From positions 49,917,213 to 49,981,212 of the forward strand of contig OZ023206.1 in NCBI GenBank assembly GCA_963995525.1: 64,000 nt of DNA, given 5' to 3'. Within the stretch, counting starts at the first letter, position 1; every line of letters begins with the position of its first letter. The DNA comes from Escarpia spicata (Eukaryota; Annelida; Polychaeta; Sabellida; Siboglinidae). This document shows, in pieces, positions 55,075 through 63,909 of this stretch. The notes under the pieces were generated by a model. It saw only the letters and a list, made by a program, of their open reading frames with translations. It was not told the origin of the DNA and made no database searches. The position numbers were made by a program, and so were the translations under genes.

Positions 55075-55127
55075 GAGTTAGTTGTTGTTGTTCGTATACG
55101 AGTTAGTTGTTGTTGTTCGTATACGAG
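55075..55127. repeat. Short tandem repeat between the convergent genes
   Basis: GTTAGTTGTTGTTGTTCGTA followed by TACGA occurs twice in tandem, flanked by GTTAGACGA and preceded by a TTAGG-rich stretch. Confidence 0.8.
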
Positions 55128-58100
55128 TTAGACGAGTATCGGTGCCGTGGTGACGCCGTCGTCGAGCACGCGGCGTTTTGCGTAGAAGTAGCTCAACGCC
55201 GCGCGCTCTTGAACGTACGTCAACACGGGCGATTCTTTCACCTGGAAGCCGCGGTTCCAGCCGACGCCGCTGCGTCGGTCGCGCAGTACGGCGAGGAAAG
55301 TGATCTCGTCGACGTCGGCGTTCTGACGTTTGCTCAGACCCTTCATGCTGTTCTTCGCGCCGTTGTCGCCGCCGAAGCAGTAGTACGTCTTGCTGCACAG
55401 CGCCACGATTCCGTCGCCGCGCTAATCTTCTTTGAAGAGACCTGGCGTTCGACGATCGAACAGACATCGGCGCGCGCAGTCCGGTGACGCGGCATCGTAC
55501 GTACGCGACCACGTGCGCGTCGCAGCATTCGGCCGGAAACCAGAGCGAACGATTCCGGAAGTAGTGTTCGCGCAGCGCTTCCGTACGAACGCGTCGATGT
55601 CGTGGCCCGCGAGGGCGATGTACGCCGAGTCGATGTCCATAGCGCAGTACTGGAAGAGCGGGCGGGGGATGTAGGCATCGACAATATCATAATAGAACTC
55701 GAGCATTCTCAATTTCGCGTATTGATACACGAAATAGCCGATTTGGATCGGCAGGCCGTAGACGACGGTACGCTTATTCAGCGCCACCTCGTACAGTTCG
55801 TAGTCGACGACGACGTCGAGTTGCCGGAAGCGACGGTTGTTGACGAGTTGCGAGGCGCCGATCGGTGTGGCGTACTTGATATCCCGGTGCCGATCGACGC
55901 GCGTAATCGTTTTCCCGTACGAACTGTTGCCGAGTAGTTTAAAGGTGTCGGCGATGATCGATTTGTCGGGGTCAACGTCGCCCTCGCGTCGCGCCGTCGA
56001 CACCGTGTCGCCGAAGCGGTGAAAGCACGCGATCGGCGTGTACTCGATCACCTGGTAGATGCGCGCGACGACGTGCCCGTGCTCCAGATACCAGCGTAGG
56101 AGGGGCGTGGCGAGCACGATCGCCGTGCCGAAGTAGCAAGCCGACGAGTGTCCGTTGAGGTCGGGTGAGTAGGTCGTGCGACTCGGCGTAACGGCGCATG
56201 AACGGGCTGAGATCGTCGCGCGTGATATCGACGTTCTTTAACACGGGCTACATTTTGGCGAACTTTGCGCGCAGCGCTTTCGGCACGGCGATATCGCACT
56301 GCACGAGGCCGAACAGAGAGCCGTCGCGTACACCCTCCAGTATCGTCGAGCGCGTAAGGGGGACCGCTCCAGTTGCCATCGTGACGCGTCGGGCGGCGTC
56401 GGCGCCGCGGGGGGTCGCACGGCTCGACACTGGCACTCCCACATTTCGAAGACGGCGTCGGCGTGGCGGTGCAGGTAGGCCGTCACGGCGAACGTCTCGG
56501 CGTACAGCGTCGTCATCGGTCGAACGTTGACGGTGTTCGTCGTCACGTGCGTCTGGCACGTCGGGCAGCCGTGGAAGTTGCAGCCGTGAAATTGATACGC
56601 CGTTCGCGTGGCGGCGGACCATCCGTCGACTCGGTACTTGCCGACGCGCTTCTCGCGTCCGTTCAACTGGTGCCGTATACGAGTGTCGGTTCGTTCCGCC
56701 TCGTACGTCAACCACTCGATGGCCATACGACCGTAGCGGTGCACGCGTTCCGCTCGAAAGCCGTTCTCAGCGCGTCGGCGCGTGTACCAACCCGTCGGCA
56801 TCTCCCGCATCATCGCCGATAGATAGAGGCCGTTCGCGTCATAGCCGAATATCAAACGACATGAGTTGTTGATGCCTCGAATCGACGTCACGCCGGCCTC
56901 GTGATGACGCGCGAAGATGATCGATGGCCCGCCGACGATCTGCGACTGCAGTAGGCAGTGCAGGTTTTTGTTGGGTTCGTTGAACAGCGAGAAATGGATT
57001 GACAGCGGCAGGTCGTTGAATAGGTACAACAACGTCAATCCCGGTACGCTGATGGCGTCATTGAACATGTCGATCCTTTGGCGGCGATAGAAGGCGAACT
57101 GCCGCTCGAGGGCCTCGAGAAACGGCGCCACATCTCGGTTATTATACCAGATTAGAAAATCGCGCATCTTCGTCATGCGCTCGTCACGCCACGCCGTCGC
57201 ACAATTTTCGTACGCCTCCGCGGACATTCCCTCGCGTTTCTGGTGGCTGTAGAAAGTCTCGCGCGGCGGCAGGACGGTCTCGTTCAGGCGCATCAACACG
57301 TCGATATACTCATACGGAAAGTACCCCTTCGTTGCCGCGCAGCCGTACGCTTTCAGATAGAGCGCGTAGCTGACACCGGGCGCGAGGTAATTAGTTATAT
57401 CGAGGAATTTCAACGTCGTCAGGCACATGTAATACTTCTGTCGTTTAATGGTGAACGCCGACGATGTGTGCTGCGCGTCGTCGGTTATGAGCAGGGGGGT
57501 CAAGTACTTTTTGACGACATTCAAATCGTACTTACCGCTGTTGAAGCACAGTATGGGCATTTGACGAAGGTGCGTCCACAGGCGGTCGGCGAGTGCGGCG
57601 TACGGTGACGCATCGTTGCCGTCGTCGTACCGTCGCCGCCGCCAGTCGTCGTCGAGCGCATCGAGCGCCTCGAAGACCGCGTCATAGGGGGGGCGCAGAG
57701 CCGCGCACGCCGCCGCGCTCACGGCTTCCAGGTCGTCGATGAGGCGGCGCGCTAGTTCGGCCGAATCACCGGTCGTGACGTAACAGCGCGCCACTTGGTG
57801 TCCGGGCACGTTAGACGCGACGCTCACGCTGAGTAGTTCGTGTCGCGCTAGCCACCGGCATTTGTCGGTATCCGGCGGCAGATCGTTGGCGGCAAAATAG
57901 CATTCAAAATCGAATGTCGCGCGGTACGGATAGTAGCGCAGGTCGTCGCCGACGTTGATGCCTTCGTCGTCGATCCGCTGAAATACGGACGGCGTCGGTC
58001 GGTAGAAGCCGCCGGGAAACACGTGACGAACGCCACCTTCGCACGTCGCTTCGTGACGTCTTAACTCCGACGGGTACCGCTAGAGGGAGTTGCCGCATTT

Positions 58101-59204
58101 GGAGCACTTGTACGTTTTCGCGTACGCGCGCAGGTCGATTATGTACGAGAAGTGCGTCTCGTACAGGTTGACGTTCAGGGTCGTGTGGTGCATTTCGAGC
58201 GACCGACGGACTAGTTCGGCGGCGCCAGCCTCCGTCAGTCGATAGACGGCGACGTTGATGCCGAAAACCGTCTCCACGCTTTCCTGTTTGTTCAGGCGCA
58301 CGCCGCCACCGTTCGACGTTGTCGAGGCGCGGCAATAGCGCGCGTGCTGTCGTTTAGCGACTCGCGTTAAACGGGTCGAATTTATTCCGGGGTCGTTCCG
58401 CGTTCCGCGTTGTCGACCGCCTTGCAGGTGGAGGCCGATGCACCGGAAGAGGCATAGATGATCGTCGTAGGGCGTTCCTCGACGATCGTTCGTCAACGTC
58501 ACTACGTGCTTGTTGTTGCGCACGTAGGCGGGGAGCGCGGCGCCAACGCACCCGATGGGATGGTTTAGAATAGCGTTCACGAAGTAGGTGGCGTTCGTTA
58601 CGCACTCGACCACCCATCCCGAGTCGGGACGCTGCGCACGACGTCGAGGAAGCGTTCGAACGAACGGCTCTCGGTAACGAGGGCGGGCGTTTCGAGGAGG
58701 CGACCGCAGCAGTTACAGGACGAATGAAAATAGCGGTAACGACCCGACACCATGTGGCGTAACACGAAACCATAGCTCACGTTAATTTTAAACGCATTCT
58801 TTTGTTCGCTAAACATAACCCTCAGACGCGGTTCGAGCACCCGCATACTCGTACAGGCGGTCATTCGATAGTTGTAGCGGGACTGTACGGTACCGCGCGC
58901 TATCGACGTCTCTATGCTACGTCGATGCTCGTCCACGACGCGCTGTAGAGCGTCGTTGTCGACCGGTGGACTGGGACCATCAGGAGGTGGCGACACCTCC
59001 TGACGGCCGCACGTATCCCTCAGGTGTCGTAGCATAACGGCGCGCGTACTGTACGTTTCGCCGCATTTCGGACACTCTCGTCTTTTTACGCATAGCGCGT
59101 TATCGCCGCATCGTTTCGAACTCTTTGCGTGTCGCTCTAACGTCGACTGTTTCGCGAAATAAGTAACGGAATTTCGGACATTGCCATCTATTAGGCGGCG
59201 GCAT
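55128..59204 (-). pseudogene. Protein-primed DNA polymerase B with extra domains, broken
   Basis: Reading 5' to 3' on the minus strand: C2H2-type zinc fingers (CPKCGETYSTRAVMLRHLRD), an OTU-like segment (DDHLCLFRCIGLHL ... THFSYIIDL), another finger (CSKCG ... HEATC), a 3'-5' exonuclease (FDFECYF; CFNSGKYDLNVVKKY), palm motif A (GYDANGLYLSAM), a Vsr-like insert (VDGW ... FHGCNFHGCPTC ... WECQ), palm motif B (KLLGNSSYGKT), motif C (MDIDSAY) and a C-terminal SKTYYCFGG/SYFYAKR block. Lesions: TAG at 58080-58082, 56248-56250 and 55422-55424; frame changes near 59165-59190, 58600-58625, 56340-56425, 56135-56155 and a compensating pair within 55440-55590. ATG 59204 is favoured because it lies 33 bases after a TATA box. 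The enzyme would replicate the linear genome from a protein primer. Confidence 0.92.
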
Positions 59205-59236
59205 ACTTTTTGTGGTGCTACTTTTTCGAGCACCTC

Positions 59237-59244
59237 TATTTATA
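59237..59244 (-). promoter_or_regulatory. TATA box of the polymerase gene
   Basis: TATAAATA on the minus strand, 33 bases upstream of ATG 59204. It makes the GTG-initiated frame reaching 59233 unlikely to be the real start. Confidence 0.65.
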
Positions 59245-59263
59245 ACAGGGGTGCTGTGGTAGT

Positions 59264-59380
59264 GGATGTACGGACATGCGCAGTGGTGGTGGTGCTACCG
59301 TGTGTTAAGTAACGTGGGGTGCTGGATGTACGGACATGCGCAGTGGTGCTACCGCGTGTTAAGTAACGTGGTGGGTGCTT
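59264..59380. repeat. 60-bp direct repeat upstream of the polymerase, with ATGCGCAGT motifs
   Basis: GGATGTACGGACATGCGCAG starts at 59264 and 59324, each copy followed by GTGGTGCTACC and GTGTTAAGTAACGTGG. CATGCGCA is close to half of an NRF1-type site. The position upstream of the TATA box fits a promoter element. Confidence 0.7.
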
Positions 59381-59450
59381 TTTTTCGAACCTAGAGTGTG
59401 TGTGTGTGTTTTGTTAAGTAATTCTGAAACGGAACGTACATTTTCAACGT

Positions 59451-59506
59451 TTTATTAAGCGTACCGTACAACGTTTTCTTCCTATTAATAAAGCGCAATT
59501 TTTATT
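59451..59506 (-). terminator. Polyadenylation signals downstream of the minus-strand right-end genes
   Basis: AATAAA on the minus strand at 59501-59506 and 59451-59456, 70-125 bases beyond the stop of the 59577 gene. A plus-strand AATAAA lies at 59487-59492. Confidence 0.5.
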
Positions 59507-59576
59507 AAAACAAGCGCTGAATTTTTTGTAAATCGACAAAGCAACTCTAGCAGTAATGTTCATGTGTTCATTCGGA

Positions 59577-60830
59577 TTAGAGACCGCTTCGGCACTGGAT
59601 GTACACGTGGACGGCCCATTCCTGTAGTTTGCGGTTGACGAAGTCGAGCCAGTCCGTGCCTAGCAGCCAGTCCGACACGAACTGGACCAGATACATTTCC
59701 CCCGCAGGCCCCGGTTGCTGTTGACCACTCGCCTTAACGTGCAGTAGATGCACGAGACGCGTGAAGGTCGGTATCAACGATTGATGTAGACACGTCTCCA
59801 ACACGGCGTTGAAGTGCTGCGTGACGAGGGTGGACACGTTGTCATAGCGCTGTGTGTACACACGAGTCGGCCGACTCGCACGATAGCCGACCATATACAC
59901 GTACAGGCAGCCTTCATTGACCTCGCACGCGCCGCATCGATCGCGCGCCCTCTCCAGAATCATCTCACTGAGGTGGTCGGCGAGGAGGGACATCGCGTGC
60001 CGCTCATAGCGGCAGGCCAACTGACCCCGACCCGTCGCGACGACTTGACGTTGTATCACTTCCGGCGGTGTTGGCGTCATCGGGTACAGACTCTCGTATG
60101 TCGGCGGTTCGATGTGTGGTACGCCAAGCGCCTCCTCGATGATAACGTCCAACTCGTTATCGCTACGCACGCACCCCTACAGCACAAAGCAGGTCCTACT
60201 GATCTTTACGACCACCGTCAGCATCTAGGAACTCGCACATACATTCACGCCTGGTGCGCTGTCGTGCCGCCTACAAACACACATTATAATTAGTCCGCAT
60301 CTCACTGTAGTTTCGGTAGCCTCAGCGGCGCTTTCTACAAACACACATTATTATCTTGCGTCCCAGTCCAGCGGTGTTTGTACGAACGCCTCCGCATACG
60401 CTTTTGCACGCACCGCATTGTCGTAGTTCAGTAGTATTCTCTCGAACTCGGCGTGTTCACGTTCAAGCCTGGCGTACCGCTGCTCCGCCCTCTACAAACA
60501 CACATTATTTTGATTAGTCCGCCCCTTTTTAGCAACCCGGGCCAGCAGCACAGCATCTTTCGTCTCCCTATCCGCCACTTCCCGGTCCAGCAGTGTTTGT
60601 ACGAACGAGGCAACCTCCGCATTCCTTGCTCGCATCCTTTCGTTGTTCGCTAACATGTCCAGCTGTACGCGACGCACCTCCTACAGAAAAAAATGTCATG
60701 CTTTAAATAAGTTCGCTTCGTAAGCTGAGCCCCATGCCATTATGTAGTTTTCGGCTATCTGGGCAAGAAAGCGCGCAGCCTCGTCACTCGTCGGTTTACG
60801 CGTCACCAACGCTACCAGCAGCGGGCACTC
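59577..60830 (-). CDS. Unrecognised, apparently multi-exon gene with repeated exon units
   Basis: The last open segment (60176-59577) gives about 197 residues with a PPTYESLYP motif near its start, a CGACEVNEGC cluster and FVSDWLLGTDWLDFV near its end. Upstream, five more acceptor-like sites (exon starts 60830, 60680, 60491, 60334, 60270) precede short coding-like segments. Three share the 3' end ATAATGTGTGTTTGTAG, two of them with GCGGACTAAT as a branch-like site. The 60680 segment (NNERMRARNAEVASFVQTLL) and the 60491 segment (RAKAYAEAFVQTPLDW) look like duplicated coding units rich in Glu/Arg/Ala, probably helical. Donors are not certain, so exon limits are provisional. It may share a transcript with the RPA-like gene, since I see no poly(A) signal between them. 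Function unknown. Confidence 0.45.
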
Positions 60831-60855
60831 CTACACAAACAACACAAGAAACACA

Positions 60856-61584
60856 TTAGTCATCATCGTCGACGTAGTTGTCGAATCTCTTCAGTGTGCG
60901 CACCATATAAGACGGCTCTCCTTGCCAAGTCGTCTTACGCACACTGAGCTCCACTCTCGCGCCGGTTAACTCCAGCACGGTATCACGAAGGGCCTCCTCA
61001 CTTAATTAATACAAGTAGTCGGCCCGGTACTCATCGAGATTAGCCATTTGCGTGTCAAACAGCGTTAGCCAAAGCTCATCTTCGTCGTCCTCACCATCTC
61101 GCACCATAACACGTATCGCAAAGAAATTCTTCCCCACGCCCTGCTCACCGTGCTTTCGACATATCATATATCCATCCTTGACTTTCTGATACAGCTTGCG
61201 CCGGCACCGGGAACATCCCCTAAAAGTGCACTTGTCTTTGTACGACACCGCTTCAATCAGAACTGGCGTCTTAATTTCATACACGCCATTCTCAACGCAC
61301 GCCAGCTCCCTCACACTCACCAATGTAGGGCGCGTCGACCCCTCGGTGCTGCACTCTCTTTCAAGCGACGCACTCCGCGCCGCCGGCTGCTCCAAAGCCG
61401 CTTCGTCGGCCCCGCGCTTACGCCCCATCGACGGCGCGAGAACCACCACGGGGCGTTTAGCAGCAGGCGTTGTCCCCGATGCTCCGGCTGATGTCGACGG
61501 CTGCGGCTGGCCTCCGGTCACCTTCGACGCCTGCGTGCGTATTGCCTTAAGCTTTTTCGGTGTCATCTCGGTAGCGTCGGCCAT
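60856..61584 (-). pseudogene. RPA70 C-terminal-type OB-fold, ssDNA-binding protein, one in-frame TAA
   Basis: ATG 61584 opens MADATEMTPKKLKAIRTQAS, then a low-complexity Ser/Thr/Pro region. The core (ENGVYEIKTPVLIEAVSYKD, CTFRGCSRCRRKLYQ, DGYMICRKH, NFFAIRVMVRDG, LWLTLFDTQMANL) has the zinc ribbon and strand order of the RPA large-subunit C-terminal OB fold. The frame meets TAA at 61006-61008 but stays coherent (EEALRDTVLELTGARVELSV) to TAA 60856-60858. A GTGAGG donor-like site just past the first stop leaves open an alternative spliced end. RPA-type proteins coat single strands during replication, so pairing with the element's own polymerase is plausible. It is not part of the standard Polinton core set. 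Confidence 0.75.
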
Positions 61585-61635
61585 TGTTGCTGCGAGAGGA
61601 CGTCTGCTGCGGCTGTAATAAGTTAGACCACTTGC

Positions 61636-61754
61636 TTTATACAAACATAGCAATTTTTCAATCGTTTTGTACCCTCACAACATAAGGCGCATGCGCACTT
61701 AACGCATAACGCCCTAGTCTACGGTTCTATTACAAAATTTCGCGCATGCGCGCT
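61636..61754 (-). promoter_or_regulatory. Promoter of the RPA-like gene: TATA plus GCGCATGCGC palindromes
   Basis: TATAAA (minus strand) at 61636-61641 lies 52 bases before ATG 61584. Further upstream GCGCATGCGC occurs at about 61688-61697 and 61742-61751, each within a GCATGCGC...TAACGCATAAC repeat. GCGCATGCGC is the consensus core of NRF1-family sites. A third, slightly altered copy (GTGCATGCGCGC) is at about 62249. Confidence 0.55.
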
Positions 61755-61775
61755 AACGCATAACTGACTAGTCTC

Positions 61776-62205
61776 CGAGGTATTTGCTTTAGGAAAAAAA
61801 TCAGCGGTCATGTTAGTGCGTTCGTTGACAAATGTGTATTTACATCGAATTTCTATAATATAATTGCACAACACAATTCCCTATTCCCCATTGATCCTAT
61901 ACAACGCTTAATTTCATGCTTTTAGCAGTTCGTGTATTGTTTTTGAAATGGCATTGTTCTAGTTTCACATTCCGATCGCGATGAGCTATCGCCCACTTAG
62001 TGTCACGCGCGGCAGCTGTTTTGCGTCACCACTCGGCTTCGAGGTATTTGCTTTAGGAAAAAAATCAGCGGTCGTGTTAGTACATTCGTTGTCAAATGTG
62101 ACTTTTACATCGAATTTCTCTAATATTAATACAACAAAAGATTCCCGAACCCTAACTAATCATATACAACGCTTCATTTCATACTTTTAGATTTTCGTTT
62201 ATTGT
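61776..62205. repeat. 264-bp tandem duplication (partial second copy)
   Basis: CGAGGTATTTGCTTTAGGAA begins at 61776 and again at 62040. Each copy continues AAAATCAGCGGTC, TTACATCGAATTTCT and CATATACAACGCTT-like sequence with moderate divergence. No gene is supported in this interval. Confidence 0.85.
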
Positions 62206-62352
62206 TATTGTTCTCTCTTCGCATTCAGTGTTTTTACGTCGCTTTCGTGCATGCGCGCTTAACGCATCTCTGTTCACATTCCAATCACACTCAGTATTTC
62301 GCGCCGCCAGACGGCGCTCTCATTCCACCGTTTGCTCATTTCATACGCGATT

Positions 62353-63390
62353 ATGGCGTCGTACAGAGCGCCACGTGAAATACGGCGGTAAGCCTGCTTT
62401 TACGTGTATATTATTAGTTCTCATTAATTCTCATTAATTTAGTTCTCAATATTTTAGTTCTTATTAATATTAGGTCTCATTGGTTCTCATTAATTTTGGT
62501 CTTATTAATTTAGTTCTTATTAATATTGGTTATCATTGGTTCTCATTAATTTAGTTCTCATTGGTCTCATTAATATTGGTTATCATTAATGTTGTTCTCA
62601 TTGTTTTAAACATGTATTGTTGTTTTATTTCACAGAGTCCAGCTACCTACACGAACGACCCCCCCCCCCCGTCGGATACACCAGTCGCTCGTGCAGTACA
62701 GCGGTAAGCCTGCTTTTACGCGTATATTGTATTTTATTGTTATTATGTATTGTTATTATGTATTATTCATACTTATGTATTTTATTGTTTTATTGTATTG
62801 TTTATTATATTTTATTATGTATACTTATGTATTGGTTTATTTCACAGGGGTTATTATTATATTTGTTATTATTCATACTTATGTATTTTATTGTTATTAT
62901 TGTATTGTTTATTATATTGGCATTATTCATGTTGTGAATTAATTACTTTAGTTCTCATTAATTTGGGAGCCTCCTCATTATTCACAGGCATTATTCATGT
63001 TTTCACAGAATCCAACTGCCTACGCGCGGCACGCTTACAGACAGACCAATGTGTATTGTCGCCCCGCTACCATACAAGCCAACAACTGTCAACAGATCGC
63101 TCACGACGGCAGCTGTCAGCGACGCCGATAACTGGGATGACGGCTTCGCTATCCGACCGCCGACACCTGACGACGCAGACGTCGAACCAGACGGCCTTAT
63201 ATCGGCCTTCTTAATAAGAGGGCCCGACGGTGCGTGGTCTACACCGATACCGCCGGACGAACATTATGTAAGACGTGGTTTTAACGCGCCGCTCTTACCG
63301 GGCATTGGACACGCGCCAGGGCCATGGACTCACGCGCCAACAACGCAGGCCCCTGGGCGGTGGTCACTGCATCACCACCGTGATTTTTAA
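62353..63390 (+). CDS. Unrecognised spliced gene at the right end, with a duplicated internal exon
   Basis: Exon 1 is ATG 62353 to 62387, ending at donor GTAAGCCTGCTTTTACG. Exon 2 (62636-62703) follows a TTTATTTCACAG acceptor and ends at the same 17-base donor sequence. Exon 3 starts at 63009 after TTTTCACAG. Exons 2 and 3 begin alike (GTCCAGCTACCTACACG and ATCCAACTGCCTACGCG). Exon 1 joined directly to exon 3 is in phase with the frame ending at TAA 63388-63390, which is acidic then Pro/His-rich (DNWDDGFAIRPPTPDDADVE). Including exon 2 changes the downstream frame and ends at 63212-63214; exon 2 has a C11-12 run prone to length change. Introns are AT-rich repeats. No domain is recognised. Confidence 0.45.
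62405..62935. repeat. AT-rich simple repeats in the introns of the right-end gene
   Basis: TTCTCATTAATTTAGTT-type units recur at about 62418-62612. A TTATTCATACTTATGTATTT unit recurs at about 62763 and 62870 among TATTGTTATTATG repeats. Confidence 0.8.
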
Positions 63391-63395
63391 ATAAA
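63390..63395 (+). terminator. Polyadenylation signal overlapping the stop of the right-end gene
   Basis: AATAAA starts on the last base of the TAA stop (TTTAAATAAAATAA), a compact 3' end. Confidence 0.5.
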
Positions 63396-63777
63396 ATAAT
63401 CTATTACTTACACTGTTTCCCACTCGTCTATATCCGCCGCACATAACCATCCTGCCTTACCAGGCCGCTGAGTACACCACCACTATATCTTAAACGCATT
63501 CTATCTCACCGCTGAATGCATTTGGTTTCAGTTTGTTAAACGCACGGCGCCAGCTAGGCTCTACGGCTACATTTACGCCGTTATTCGCACAGGGCCTGCT
63601 AAGCTGTACGGCGCACAACTAGGCCGCCGGGTCATAGGCAACAGCTGCGGCTGCCGCTGGCTGCTGCTACATAGGGTACAGCGGGGTTCTCATAGGACTG
63701 GCAGGGTGCACACAGTGGGGTTTAGCGTGGTTATAACCACAGTGGTTTTAGCTATAACCTCAGTGGTTTTAACGTTG
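63396..63777. other. Subterminal non-coding region
   Basis: No gene is seen. Near 63722-63770 a GGTTATAACCAC palindrome overlaps two copies of CAGTGGTTTTA. Confidence 0.5.
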
Positions 63778-63860
63778 TTATATAAATGCTTACGTAAGCA
63801 CAACGATAGGTCCTACGTTGATCGCTAGGGAAAGTACTCATTTAATCACTGGGATCACCG

Positions 63861-63909
<49 letters not shown>

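Noticed and set aside
59205..59233. GTG-initiated N-terminal extension of the polymerase frame
   Set aside because: A TATA box sits only a few bases upstream of that GTG, so the transcript would start downstream; ATG 59204 fits better.
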